Below are positions 41,981 through 50,355 of a stretch of 64,000 nt of DNA, piece by piece. The translations under genes and the position numbers were made by a program. Below the pieces are notes generated by a model that saw nothing but the letters and a program-made list of their open reading frames with translations, made no database searches and was not told where the DNA came from. The DNA lies in NCBI RefSeq assembly GCF_027922365.1, contig NZ_BSFN01000015.1, forward strand, positions 55,358 through 119,357. The letters run 5' to 3'. Position 1 is the stretch's first letter, and every line of letters begins with the position of its first letter. Source of the DNA: Pseudomonas turukhanskensis (GTDB taxonomy: Bacteria > Pseudomonadota > Gammaproteobacteria > Pseudomonadales > Pseudomonadaceae).

Positions 41981-42813
41981 GCGGCTTTGCGCAGGTGCTC
42001 GCCGGGCGCATGCCGCGCCTGGTGATGTTCGACCTGGACGGCACGCTGATCGACTCGGTGCCGGACCTGGCCGCCGCTGTGGACCAGATGCTCAAGCAAC
42101 TCGACCGCGAGCCTGCCGGCATCGAACAGGTGCGTACCTGGGTGGGTAACGGCGTGCGCGTGTTGGTGCGTCGCGCCCTGGCCGGCGGCCTTGAGCATGA
42201 AGCGGTCAGCGAAGAAGAGACCGAGCAGGCGTTGGCGATCTTTATGGAGCTGTACGCCGACAACCATGCGCTGAGCGCCTTGTACCCAGGCGTGCGCGAA
42301 ACGCTGAAGTGGCTGAAAAGCCAAGGCATCGAGATGGCGCTGATCACCAACAAGCCCGAGCGGTTTGTTGGCCCGCTGCTCGATGAGATGCGTATTGGTC
42401 GCTACTTCCGCTGGATTATCGGTGGCGACACGCTGCCTCAGCAGAAGCCTGATCCGGCGGCCTTGAACGTGGTCATGCAGATGGCCGAAGTGTCCGCAGG
42501 CGAAGCGGTATTTGTGGGTGACTCGCGCAGCGATGTGCTGGCGGCCAAAGCGGCCGGCGTGCCATGCGTGGCAATGAGTTATGGCTACAACCATGGTCGT
42601 CCGATTGCCGAAGAAGATCCGGCCCTGGTTATCGACGATCTACGCGAACTGCTGCCTGATTGCGCCGAGCGTGGCGCTGCGATAATGTTGCCCGACGCTG
42701 TCAAATCCCCCCGCCCAAGAGATGCCATCGTGGTGGTCACCCGCAAACACTGGTTCGTCAAATCCGGGATGAAAATCCTCAAGGCCCTGGCCCGTTGGCG
42801 TTGGCGCGCCTGA
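41977..42813 (+). CDS. gph: Phosphoglycolate phosphatase with a Trp-rich C-terminal tail
   Basis: A 278-residue HAD-family phosphatase that clears 2-phosphoglycolate made during DNA repair. Core motifs: MFDLDGTLIDSVPDL, ITNKPE, KPDPAALN and VGDSRSDVLAAKAAG. The usual Gph ends near residue 228; here a 50-residue tail follows that includes DAIVVVTRKHWF and ends ALARWRWRA with Trp259, Trp274 and Trp276. This tail directly precedes trpE and probably doubles as its attenuation leader (see the leader entry). ATGA overlap with rpe indicates coupling. Confidence 0.94.
   Translation: MSGFAQVLAGRMPRLVMFDLDGTLIDSVPDLAAAVDQMLKQLDREPAGIEQVRTWVGNGVRVLVRRALAGGLEHEAVSEEETEQALAIFMELYADNHALSALYPGVRETLKWLKSQGIEMALITNKPERFVGPLLDEMRIGRYFRWIIGGDTLPQQKPDPAALNVVMQMAEVSAGEAVFVGDSRSDVLAAKAAGVPCVAMSYGYNHGRPIAEEDPALVIDDLRELLPDCAERGAAIMLPDAVKSPRPRDAIVVVTRKHWFVKSGMKILKALARWRWRA
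42769..42813 (+). CDS. trpL: Candidate trp leader peptide within the gph tail
   Basis: An in-frame ATG at 42769 inside gph would give the 14-residue peptide MKILKALARWRWRA ending at the same stop. Two Trp codons separated by one codon (TGG CGT TGG) near the end are the hallmark of a trp attenuator, where a stalled ribosome senses charged tRNA-Trp. There is no strong ribosome site, so ribosomes finishing gph could serve the same purpose. Known: trpE and trpGDC of P. putida are controlled by attenuation. Whether the short peptide is made separately is uncertain. Confidence 0.5.
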   Translation: MKILKALARWRWRA

Positions 42814-42978
42814 TTAGAGCCTGGCCGGTTCTCCGGTGTGTTTGCCATTACGACCCTAAACCTGAGCAGTGCGGTTGCGATTAACAAAGCGAGGGCGTGC
42901 AGTTGAAGAGCTGCCAAGACGCCTGACGTGACGCAACCCCCAGCCAGGTTTTTACCCTCAAGCCATGAGGCTGTTTAC
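42814..42978 (+). promoter_or_regulatory. trpE leader RNA region
   Basis: The 165 bp between the Trp-rich codons and trpE contain alternative pairings. GGTTGCG at 42873-42879 complements CGCAACC at 42932-42938; within it GGCGT at 42894-42898 pairs with ACGCC at 42919-42923, continuing as GCAG/CTGC. A TTTTT run lies at 42949-42953. CCTGGC near 42820 can pair with GCCAGG at 42943-42948 just before that T-run. AGCC-ATGA-GGCT at 42961-42972 lies close to the start codon. I cannot fix the true terminator or antiterminator by eye. Confidence 0.45.
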
Positions 42979-44472
42979 ATGAACCGCGAAGAATTCCTGC
43001 GTCTAGCCGCTGAAGGCTATAACCGCATCCCGCTTGCCTGCGAAACCCTGGCCGACTTCGACACACCGCTGTCGATCTACCTGAAGCTGGCCGACCAACC
43101 CAACTCCTACCTGCTCGAGTCCGTTCAAGGCGGCGAGAAGTGGGGGCGTTATTCGATCATTGGTCTGCCGTGCCGCACCGTGCTGCGTGTGCATGACCAC
43201 CACGTCAGTGTGACCCACGACGGCGTGGAGATCGAAAGCCTGGAAAGCGAAGACCCGCTGGCCTTCGTTGAAACCTTCAAAGCTCGTTACAACGTGCCGA
43301 CCATCGCCGGCCTGCCGCGCTTCAATGGCGGCCTGGTGGGCTACTTCGGTTACGACTGCGTGCGCTATGTGGAAAAACGCTTGGGCAAGAGCCCGAACCC
43401 AGACCCGATCGGTGTGCCGGATATTCTGCTGATGGTGTCCGACGCCGTGGTGGTGTTCGACAACCTGGCCGGCAAGATGCACGCGATTGTACTGGCCGAC
43501 CCAGCGCAACCGAACGCCTATGAAGATGGGCTGGCGCGCCTGGAAGAGCTGCTGGAAAAACTCCGCCAGCCGATCACCCCGCGCCGTGGCCTGGACTTCA
43601 CCAAGGAGTCCGGCCGCGAGCCGAACTTCCGCTCCAGTTTTACCCGCGAGGACTACGAGCGCTCGGTCGACACCATCAAGGAATACATCCTGGCCGGCGA
43701 CTGCATGCAGGTGGTGCCGTCGCAGCGCATGTCCATCGACTTCAAGGCCGCGCCCATCGACCTGTACCGGGCGCTGCGCTGCTTTAACCCGACGCCGTAT
43801 ATGTACTTCTTCAACTTCGGCGACTTCCATGTGGTTGGTAGCTCGCCGGAAGTGCTGGTGCGTTGCGAAGATAACCTGATCACCGTGCGCCCGATTGCCG
43901 GCACCCGCCCGCGGGGTGCTACCGAAGAAGCCGACCGTGCGCTGGAAGAAGACCTGTTGGCCGACGCCAAGGAAATCGCCGAGCACTTGATGCTGATCGA
44001 TCTGGGCCGTAACGACACCGGCCGGGTTTCGGAAATCGGCAGCGTAAAGCTCACCGAGAAGATGGTGATCGAGCGCTATTCCAACGTGATGCACATCGTG
44101 TCCAACGTCACCGGCCAACTGAAAAAAGGCCTCACGGCAATGGACGCGCTGCGGGCGATTCTGCCGGCCGGCACCTTGTCGGGTGCGCCGAAGATTCGCG
44201 CCATGGAAATCATCGACGAGCTGGAACCGGTCAAGCGTGGCGTCTACGGTGGTGCCGTGGGTTACCTGGCCTGGAACGGCAACATGGACACGGCCATTGC
44301 AATTCGCACCGCCGTGATCAAGAACGGTGAACTGCATGTGCAGGCCGGTGGCGGCATCGTTGCCGACTCGGTGCCGGCGCTGGAGTGGGAAGAGACGCTG
44401 AACAAGCGCCGTGCAATGTTCCGCGCGGTGGCGTTGGCCGAACAAACCACCACCCCGTCTGCCGACGTTTAA
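42979..44472 (+). CDS. trpE: Anthranilate synthase component I TrpE
   Basis: A 497-residue chorismate-using enzyme; with TrpG it makes anthranilate. The N-terminal Trp-binding region contains LLESVQGGEKWGRYSIIGLP, including the LLES motif for feedback inhibition. Catalytic core motifs: SYERSVDTIKEYI-like EDYERSVDTIKEYILAGDCM, GSSPEVLVR, RPIAGTRPRG, LIDLGRNDTGRVS and LPAGTLSGAPKIRAMEIID. ATG 42979 gives the family start MNREEFLRLAAEGYNRIP; the frame to 42928 adds leader residues. trpG follows 12 bp later, with no pyocin cluster between. Confidence 0.97.
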   Translation: MNREEFLRLAAEGYNRIPLACETLADFDTPLSIYLKLADQPNSYLLESVQGGEKWGRYSIIGLPCRTVLRVHDHHVSVTHDGVEIESLESEDPLAFVETFKARYNVPTIAGLPRFNGGLVGYFGYDCVRYVEKRLGKSPNPDPIGVPDILLMVSDAVVVFDNLAGKMHAIVLADPAQPNAYEDGLARLEELLEKLRQPITPRRGLDFTKESGREPNFRSSFTREDYERSVDTIKEYILAGDCMQVVPSQRMSIDFKAAPIDLYRALRCFNPTPYMYFFNFGDFHVVGSSPEVLVRCEDNLITVRPIAGTRPRGATEEADRALEEDLLADAKEIAEHLMLIDLGRNDTGRVSEIGSVKLTEKMVIERYSNVMHIVSNVTGQLKKGLTAMDALRAILPAGTLSGAPKIRAMEIIDELEPVKRGVYGGAVGYLAWNGNMDTAIAIRTAVIKNGELHVQAGGGIVADSVPALEWEETLNKRRAMFRAVALAEQTTTPSADV

Positions 44473-44484
44473 GGAGTAACTGCC

Positions 44485-45081
44485 ATGCTGTTAATGATCG
44501 ACAACTACGACTCCTTTACCTACAACGTCGTGCAGTACCTGGGCGAGCTGGGTGCTGACGTGAAGGTGGTGCGCAACGACGAGCTGACTGTGGCCGAAGT
44601 CGAAGCCCTCAAGCCCGAGCGCATTGTGGTGTCGCCCGGCCCCTGCACCCCGAGCGAAGCCGGTATTTCCATCGAAGCCATCGAAGACTTTGGCGGCAAG
44701 CTGCCGATTCTCGGCGTGTGCCTGGGCCACCAGAGCATCGGCCAGGCGTTTGGCGGTGATGTGGTGCGCGCTCGCCAGGTGATGCACGGCAAGACCAGTG
44801 CCGTGTACCACAACAACACCGGTGTATTCGAAGGCCTGAACAACCCACTGACCGTCACCCGCTACCACTCGCTGGTGGTCAAGCTGGAAACCTTGCCCGA
44901 TTGCCTGGAAGTGACCGCCTGGACCCAGCATGAAGATGGCTCGGTGGACGAAATCATGGGCCTGCGCCACAAGACCCTGAATATCGAGGGCGTGCAGTTC
45001 CATCCCGAATCCATCCTGTCGGAACAGGGCCATGAGCTGTTTGCCAACTTCCTCAAGCAGACCGGGGGTGTGCGCGCATGA
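44485..45081 (+). CDS. trpG: Anthranilate synthase component II TrpG
   Basis: A 198-residue class I glutamine amidotransferase that supplies ammonia to TrpE. The start MLLMIDNYDSFTYNVVQYLG, the nucleophile GVCLGHQSIGQAFGG with Cys near 79, and the His-Glu pair GVQFHPESILS are present. It starts 12 bp after trpE with a GGAG ribosome site, and overlaps trpD by 4 bp. In PAO1 a large pyocin cluster separates trpE and trpG. Confidence 0.97.
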   Translation: MLLMIDNYDSFTYNVVQYLGELGADVKVVRNDELTVAEVEALKPERIVVSPGPCTPSEAGISIEAIEDFGGKLPILGVCLGHQSIGQAFGGDVVRARQVMHGKTSAVYHNNTGVFEGLNNPLTVTRYHSLVVKLETLPDCLEVTAWTQHEDGSVDEIMGLRHKTLNIEGVQFHPESILSEQGHELFANFLKQTGGVRA

Positions 45082-46127
45082 ATATCAAGGAAGCCCTGAA
45101 CCGCGTGGTCGCGCAGCTCGACCTGACCACCGAAGAAATGCAGGACGTGGTGCGCGAGATCATGACCGGGCAGTGCACTGACGCGCAGATCGGTGCGTTT
45201 TTGATGGGCATGCGCATGAAGAGCGAAACCATCGACGAAATCGTCGGTGCCGTTTCGGTGATGCGCGAGCTGGCGGCCCAGGTTGAACTGCCGACCCTCA
45301 AGCATGTGGTCGACGTGGTCGGTACCGGCGGCGACGGCGCCAATATCTTCAACGTCTCCACGGCGGCGGCGTTCGTCGTCGCGGCGGCGGGCGGCAAGGT
45401 GGCCAAGCACGGTAACCGCGCGGTGTCGGGCAAGAGCGGCAGCGCCGACTTGCTGGAAGCGGCCGGTATCTACCTCGAACTCACGCCGGTGCAGGTCGCG
45501 CGTTGCATCGACAGCGTGGGCGTGGGCTTTATGTTCGCCCAGGTGCACCACAAGGCGATGAAGTACGCCGCCGGACCGCGCCGTGAAATGGGCCTGCGTA
45601 CCCTGTTCAATATGCTCGGCCCGCTGACCAACCCCGCTGGCGTCAAACACCAGGTGGTCGGCGTGTTCAGTCAGGAGCTGTGCCGGCCGCTGGCCGAGGT
45701 GCTCAAGCGCCTGGGCAGCGAGCACATTCTGGTGGTGCATTCGCGTGACGGTCTGGACGAATTCAGCCTCGCCGCGCCGACCCATGTGGCTGAGCTCAAA
45801 GATGGCCAGATCACTGAATACGATGTGCGCCCGGAAGATTTTGGTATCACCAGCCAGACCCTGATGGGACTGGAAGTGGGCAGCCCGGCCGCCTCGTTGG
45901 AGCTGATTCGCGATGCCCTGGGCCGGCGCAAAACCGACGCCGGCAAGAAAGCCGGTGATTTGATTGTGCTGAATGCGGGCGCGGCCCTGTATGCCGCCGA
46001 TTTAGCGACTAGCCTGCATGAAGGTGTGCAGCTGGCCCATGACGCCCTGCACACCGGCTTGGCCCGGGAAAAGATGGAAGAATTGGCGTCCTTTACGGCG
46101 GTGTTCCGCCAGGAGAATCAAGCGTGA
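45078..46127 (+). CDS. trpD: Anthranilate phosphoribosyltransferase TrpD
   Basis: A 349-residue enzyme joining anthranilate to PRPP. It has VVGTGGDGANIFNVSTAAAF (PRPP loop), KHGNRAVSGKSGSADLLEA and RTLFNMLGPLTNPAG. Overlaps of 4 bp with both trpG and trpC show tight coupling in the trpGDC unit. Confidence 0.97.
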   Translation: MNIKEALNRVVAQLDLTTEEMQDVVREIMTGQCTDAQIGAFLMGMRMKSETIDEIVGAVSVMRELAAQVELPTLKHVVDVVGTGGDGANIFNVSTAAAFVVAAAGGKVAKHGNRAVSGKSGSADLLEAAGIYLELTPVQVARCIDSVGVGFMFAQVHHKAMKYAAGPRREMGLRTLFNMLGPLTNPAGVKHQVVGVFSQELCRPLAEVLKRLGSEHILVVHSRDGLDEFSLAAPTHVAELKDGQITEYDVRPEDFGITSQTLMGLEVGSPAASLELIRDALGRRKTDAGKKAGDLIVLNAGAALYAADLATSLHEGVQLAHDALHTGLAREKMEELASFTAVFRQENQA

Positions 46128-46951
46128 GTGTGCCTACCGTCCTGGAGAAAATCCTCGCCCGCAAGGCCGAAGAAGTGGCTGCTCGCAAGGCGGTGGCCAC
46201 CCTCGCCGACGTGGAGCGTGAGGCCCGTGCAGCCGATGCACCACGCGGTTTTGCCACTGCCTTGCTAGCGGCGGCCAAGGCTAAGCAGCCGGGTGTAATC
46301 GCCGAGGTGAAAAAAGCTTCGCCGAGCAAAGGCGTGCTGCGCGAGAACTTCGACCCGATTGAAATTGCCCAGAGTTATGAGGCCGGTGGGGCAGCGTGCC
46401 TCTCGGTGCTTACCGATATCGACTTTTTTCAGGGCGCCGATCATTACCTGAAGCTGGCGCGTGGCGCCTGCAGCCTGCCGGTGATTCGCAAAGACTTCAT
46501 GATCGATCCGTACCAGATTATCGAGTCCCGTGCCTTGGGCGCCGACTGCATTCTGTTGATCGTCTCGGCACTCGATGACGTGCAGATGGGCGAACTGGCG
46601 GCGGTGGCCAAGTCGGTCAACCTGGATGTGCTGGTCGAAGTACACGACGGCGAAGAACTCGACCGCGCGCTGAAGGTGCTGGATACCCCGTTGGTGGGCA
46701 TCAACAACCGTAACCTGCACACCTTTGAAGTGAGTCTGGAAACCACCCTCGACCTGCTGCCGCGCATTCCCCGCGACCGCATGGTGGTAACCGAAAGCGG
46801 CATCATGAACCGCGCCGATGTTGAGCTGATGGAAATCAGCAATGTGTTTGGCTTCTTGGTAGGCGAAGCGTTTATGCGTGCGGCCAACCCTGGGCTGGAG
46901 TTGCAGCGCTTGTTTTTCCCGGAACGTAAAGGGCCGGTCAGCATCGACTAG
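46124..46951 (+). CDS. trpC: Indole-3-glycerol phosphate synthase TrpC
   Basis: A 275-residue TIM-barrel enzyme forming indole-3-glycerol phosphate. It starts with GTG at 46124 overlapping the trpD stop. VIAEVKKASPSKGVLRENFD, CLSVLTDIDFFQGADHYL, VIRKDFMIDPYQI, VGINNRNLHTFEV and VTESGIM mark the substrate and catalytic residues. It is a single-function TrpC, not fused to TrpF. The unit ends at a bidirectional terminator shared with vfr. Confidence 0.97.
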   Translation: MSVPTVLEKILARKAEEVAARKAVATLADVEREARAADAPRGFATALLAAAKAKQPGVIAEVKKASPSKGVLRENFDPIEIAQSYEAGGAACLSVLTDIDFFQGADHYLKLARGACSLPVIRKDFMIDPYQIIESRALGADCILLIVSALDDVQMGELAAVAKSVNLDVLVEVHDGEELDRALKVLDTPLVGINNRNLHTFEVSLETTLDLLPRIPRDRMVVTESGIMNRADVELMEISNVFGFLVGEAFMRAANPGLELQRLFFPERKGPVSID

Positions 46952-46972
46952 GCTGGTAGCCAAATCGATCCC

Positions 46973-47037
46973 TGTGGGAGCGGCTTCAGCCGCGATGTTT
47001 TTGAGATCTAAAGCTCGAGGCTGAAGCCTCTCCTACA
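46973..47037. repeat. REP-type inverted pair, GGCTTCAGCC family
   Basis: TGTGGGAGCGGCTTCAGCCG at 46973-46992 (then CGA) faces CTCGAGGCTGAAGCCTCTCC starting at 47014 and ending TACA at 47037. The arms differ in sequence but keep the family pattern. It lies between trpC and the terminator, in the intergenic space shared with vfr. Confidence 0.8.
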
Positions 47038-47069
47038 AAAGCGCCGCGCCTGGAAAAACCGCTACAAAT

Positions 47070-47103
47070 AAAAAGGCCAGCTCCGAAGCTGGCCTTTTTA
47101 TTG
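47070..47103. terminator. Bidirectional terminator between trpC and vfr
   Basis: GGCCAGCT at 47075-47082 pairs with AGCTGGCC at 47087-47094 over a CCGA loop, flanked by AAAAA on the left and TTTTTATTG on the right. The symmetric tracts allow it to end trpGDC on the plus strand and vfr on the minus strand. Confidence 0.93.
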
Positions 47104-47131
47104 TTCGTGTTTTTATCCAAGCCTTGTGGGC

Positions 47132-47776
47132 TTAGCGGGTGCCGAACACCACCATGGTCTTGCCTTTGACGTTGACCAGGCCTTGTTCTTCAAGTGCCTT
47201 GAGCACACGTCCCACCATCTCCCGCGAGCACCCCACGATGCGACCGATTTCCTGACGGGTGATCTTGATCTGCATGCCGTCGGGGTGAGTCATGGCGTCG
47301 GGCTGTTTGCACAGGTCGAGCAGCGTGCGTGCTACGCGGCCAGTGACGTCGAGAAACGCCAGGTCGCCCACCTTGCGCGTGGTGTTGCGCAGGCGTTCAG
47401 CCATCTGGCTGCCCAGGGCGTAGAGAATGTCCGGGTCTTGCTGGGTGAGTTCGCGGAACTTGGCGTAGCTGAGCTCGGCCACTTCGCATTCGGTTTTGGC
47501 CCGTACCCAGGCGCTGCGTTCTTTCTCGATGCCGTCCTTCTCGAACAGCCCCATTTCACCGAAGAAATCGCCGGAGTTGAGATAGGCGATGATCATTTCA
47601 CGGCCGTCGTCATCCTCGATAAGAATGGTGACCGAGCCTTTGACTATAAAGAACAACGTCTCGCCGCGATCGCCTGCGTAGATGATGGTGCTTTTGGCGG
47701 TGTAGCGACGACGGTGACAATGCGCGAGCAGTTTGTCGATGTTCTTTATTTTTGGTGTGAGAGTTATTGCGACCAT
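47132..47776 (-). CDS. vfr: cAMP-responsive global regulator Vfr (CRP family)
   Basis: A 214-residue CRP homologue. The cAMP pocket GDFFGEMGLFE and ERSAWVRAKTECEVAEL retain the Arg, Ser and Glu contacts of E. coli CRP. The C-terminal HTH has ITRQEIGRIVGCSREMVGRV. In P. aeruginosa Vfr controls virulence factors, type IV pili and quorum sensing. It is divergent from the OsmC-family gene across 237 AT-richer bp; I could not find a convincing Vfr site in that gap by eye. Confidence 0.96.
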   Translation of the reverse strand: MVAITLTPKIKNIDKLLAHCHRRRYTAKSTIIYAGDRGETLFFIVKGSVTILIEDDDGREMIIAYLNSGDFFGEMGLFEKDGIEKERSAWVRAKTECEVAELSYAKFRELTQQDPDILYALGSQMAERLRNTTRKVGDLAFLDVTGRVARTLLDLCKQPDAMTHPDGMQIKITRQEIGRIVGCSREMVGRVLKALEEQGLVNVKGKTMVVFGTR

Positions 47777-48013
47777 GCCCTAGCCCCGAAGAAAAAATTA
47801 GTGCAACCCATTGTCTAGCAGCAAATTTTTTTAATAGTTATTCGAGCAAGTGTGCCAGTAAATTGTCGCCAGCTTAACAGACAGTCGCGGCCGTTAGTCG
47901 GTTTTGAGACGTGGCTAACAATGATGGCTAACTATCGACCTGCCGGTCTTGAGTAAGTGGGTCTATATGCTTGTGCTAAGCTCCCCGTCCCTTTTAACAG
48001 CGGAGACGTGGCA

Positions 48014-48436
48014 ATGAAAGCGCGGATTCAGTGGGCTGGCGAAGCTCTTTTCCTCGGTGAGTCTGGCAGCGGCCATGTGGTAGTCATGGATGGCCCGCCC
48101 GAGAGCGGCGGACGCAACCTTGGCGTGCGGCCGATGGAGATGGTGCTCATTGGTCTGGGCGGCTGCACCAACTACGATGTGGTGAGCATTCTGAAGAAGT
48201 CCCGCCAGCCGGTTGAAAGCTGCGAGGCGTTTCTGGAAGCCGAGCGCGCCAGCGAAGAACCGAAAGTGTTCACCAAGATCCATGTGCACTTTGTGGTCAA
48301 AGGCCGTGGCCTGAAAGAGGCCCAGGTAAAGCGCGCGGTGGAATTGTCCGCTGAGAAATACTGCTCGGCCTCGATCATGCTCGGCCGTGGCGGCGTGGAA
48401 ATTACCCACGACTACGAAATCATCGAACTGGGCTGA
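48014..48436 (+). CDS. OsmC family protein
   Basis: A 140-residue OsmC/Ohr-superfamily protein. The start MKARIQWAGEALFLGESGSG at ATG 48014 is preceded by GGAG; a longer frame to 47957 is rejected. Two redox Cys residues lie in GGCTNYDVVS and EKYCSASIML, the pair that reduces organic hydroperoxides in the superfamily. A subgroup beside vfr (PA0653 in PAO1) has no proven substrate. It is not co-directional with a known partner. Confidence 0.9.
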   Translation: MKARIQWAGEALFLGESGSGHVVVMDGPPESGGRNLGVRPMEMVLIGLGGCTNYDVVSILKKSRQPVESCEAFLEAERASEEPKVFTKIHVHFVVKGRGLKEAQVKRAVELSAEKYCSASIMLGRGGVEITHDYEIIELG

Positions 48437-48701
48437 TCGGCCCGACACGTTCGTTTCATAAAAGTGGCGCACACTCTTTCGATCGAAAGCAGGTGGCAAA
48501 GGCCCTGGCAGCCGCTGGCCGACCTCTGCATAATGGCGCCCCTTTTTCCGGGGCGTCGCTATAAGTGCGGCGCCACGAACCCATACCCAAAATCGCCAAA
48601 GCGAAGAGGTGTTAACCGTCCTACGCAGCTGTGTTGTTCACAACTGACGGGCATGCTCGATCACGCGGCCTCGCCGCATCGTTAAAAGAGAGTTCCTTAC
48701 G
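48437..48701. promoter_or_regulatory. speD promoter region with a hairpin
   Basis: No gene is visible in these 265 bp. A GCCCC/GGGGC hairpin at 48538-48554 with a TTTTT loop lies in the middle. A possible extended -10 element, TGCATAAT, ends at 48534, and CTATAAG occurs about 25 bp further on. The start sites for speD must lie here; I cannot choose between them. Confidence 0.4.
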
Positions 48702-49496
48702 GTGAAAAGCAAACTCAAGCTCCACGGGTTCAACAACCTGACGAAGACCTTGAGCTTCAACATCTACGACATCTGCTACGCGGAAACGCCGGAAGACCAG
48801 CAGGCCTACGTCCAGTACATCAATACCGAGTACGACGCAGCGCGGCTGACGCAGATTCTCACGGATGTCGTCGACATTATCGGTGCCAATATCCTCAACA
48901 TCGCTCGCCAGGATTACGATCCGCAAGGCGCCAGCGTGACCATTCTGATCTCCGAGCAACCGGTCACACCGACTGAAAGCCAGATCGAGGAATCCCCAGG
49001 CCCGCTCCCCGATACCATCCTCGCGCACCTGGATAAAAGTCATATCACTGTGCACACCTACCCGGAAATTCACCCGGTAGACGGCATTGCCACGTTCCGC
49101 GTGGATATCGACGTGTCCACCTGCGGCGTAATTTCACCGCTCAAGGCGCTCAACTACCTGATTCACCAGTTCGACTCCGACATCGTCACCGTCGACTACC
49201 GCGTGCGCGGCTTTACCCGCGACGTGCAGGGCAAGAAGCACTTTATCGATCACGAGATCAACTCGATCCAGAACTACCTCTCCGACGACACGCAGGCGGC
49301 CTATCAGATGACCGACGTGAACGTGTACCAGGAGAACCTGTTCCACACCAAAATGCTCCTCAAAGAGTTCGAGCTGGATAACTATTTGTTTGGCGATGCC
49401 ACGCAGAACTTGTCCGCCGAACAGCGCGACACGGTAACCAAGCGGGTGAAGCACGAGATGCTGGAGATCTTCTACGCCCGCAATATGGTTGGCTGA
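48702..49496 (+). CDS. speD: S-adenosylmethionine decarboxylase SpeD
   Basis: A 264-residue proenzyme, matching the length of E. coli SpeD, that makes decarboxylated SAM for spermidine synthesis. It self-cleaves to form a pyruvoyl group; by alignment with E. coli (Lys111-Ser112) the site here is Lys112-Ser113 in AHLDKSHITVHTYPE. STCGVISPLKALNYLIHQ and YRVRGFTRD are conserved. It starts with GTG at 48702. No speE gene is adjacent. Confidence 0.97.
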   Translation: MKSKLKLHGFNNLTKTLSFNIYDICYAETPEDQQAYVQYINTEYDAARLTQILTDVVDIIGANILNIARQDYDPQGASVTILISEQPVTPTESQIEESPGPLPDTILAHLDKSHITVHTYPEIHPVDGIATFRVDIDVSTCGVISPLKALNYLIHQFDSDIVTVDYRVRGFTRDVQGKKHFIDHEINSIQNYLSDDTQAAYQMTDVNVYQENLFHTKMLLKEFELDNYLFGDATQNLSAEQRDTVTKRVKHEMLEIFYARNMVG

Positions 49497-49510
49497 TCGA
49501 AGATCAACTG

Positions 49511-49572
49511 CTCGAGGCTGAAGCCTCTCCTACAAGTGACCCCGACCTCTGTAGGAGAGGCTTCAGCCTCGA
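49511..49572. repeat. REP-type inverted pair after speD
   Basis: CTCGAGGCTGAAGCCTCTCC starting at 49511 (ending TACA at 49534) and its near-perfect complement at 49550-49572 are separated by 15 bp. The core GGCTGAAGCC is the same as in the pair after trpC. It sits just before the speD/coq7 terminator. Confidence 0.85.
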
Positions 49573-49591
49573 TGCGCTTGCGCGTTACCGC

Positions 49592-49629
49592 AAATAAAAA
49601 GGGCGCCATCAAGGCGCCCTTTTTATTTG
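49592..49629. terminator. Bidirectional terminator between speD and coq7
   Basis: GGGCGCC at 49601-49607 and GGCGCCC at 49613-49619 form the stem over ATCAA, flanked by AAATAAAAA and TTTTTATTTG. It ends speD on the plus strand and coq7 on the minus strand. Confidence 0.92.
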
Positions 49630-49638
49630 CGTAGAAAC

Positions 49639-50286
49639 TTAGATGCGGTACGTGCTTTTAGTCATCACCTTGGACAACAAGCTCATGCCGAACTTCACCG
49701 GACGCGGGAACCGATAACCGCCGGCGTCCAATGCACTGGCCGAATGCTGCGCTTCATCGCTCAGCATTTGCTCCAGAATCGCCCGCGACTTTTCGTCTTC
49801 GACAGGAATCTGCGTCAGGTGATCATCAAGGTGTTTGCACACCTGATCTTCGGTGGCGGCCACAAAGCCCAGGCTGACCTTGTCGCTGATCAGCCCGGCC
49901 ACCGCGCCAACACCAAACGACAAGCCATAAAACACCGGATTGAGAATGCTCGGGTGGCTGCCCAGCTCGCGGATGCGTTGTTCGCACCAGGCCAAGTGGT
50001 CGATTTCTTCTTCGGCCGCATGTTCCATGGCTTTGCGCACGTGGGGCAGCTTGGCGGTCAGTGCCTGCCCTTGGTAAAGCGCCTGGGCGCAGACCTCGCC
50101 GGTGTGGTTGACGCGCATCAGGCCAGCCACGTGGCGGGTGTCGTCGGCGTTCAGCTCCACATCAGGTTGAGTCAGCCCGGGCGACGGGCGATAGGGTTGG
50201 CCGCTGAACGGCAGCAGGGTACGCAGGGCGGCGTCGGCCTGCAGCAGCAGGCGGTCGACCGGGGAGTAGTGGCGTTCGGTAGTCAT
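49639..50286 (-). CDS. coq7: 2-polyprenyl-3-methyl-6-methoxy-1,4-benzoquinone monooxygenase Coq7
   Basis: A 215-residue di-iron hydroxylase of ubiquinone synthesis, the same length as in P. aeruginosa. The start MTTERHYSPVDRLLLQADAA at ATG 50286 follows a GGAGGT site. Iron ligands lie in MRVNHTGEVCAQAL, EHAAEEEIDHLAWCEQR and LSDEAQHSASALD. Proteobacteria use either this family or the flavin enzyme UbiF for the step. The frame open to 50346 is rejected. Confidence 0.96.
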   Translation of the reverse strand: MTTERHYSPVDRLLLQADAALRTLLPFSGQPYRPSPGLTQPDVELNADDTRHVAGLMRVNHTGEVCAQALYQGQALTAKLPHVRKAMEHAAEEEIDHLAWCEQRIRELGSHPSILNPVFYGLSFGVGAVAGLISDKVSLGFVAATEDQVCKHLDDHLTQIPVEDEKSRAILEQMLSDEAQHSASALDAGGYRFPRPVKFGMSLLSKVMTKSTYRI

Positions 50287-50355
50287 AGGATTACCTCCGG
50301 AAAAGTCTGCGGGCAGTTTACTCCAATCATAAGCCAGAAGCGGCACATGGCAGGT

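Noticed and set aside
47777..48013. A Vfr/CRP binding site in the vfr-osmC gap
   Set aside because: The nearest candidates, such as AAGTGTGCCAGTAAATTG, fail one half-site badly, so I do not annotate autoregulation.
14710..49572. Repeated palindromes considered as a CRISPR array
   Set aside because: Copies are single inverted pairs spread across intergenic sites, with no regular direct repeats, spacers or cas genes. They fit REP elements.
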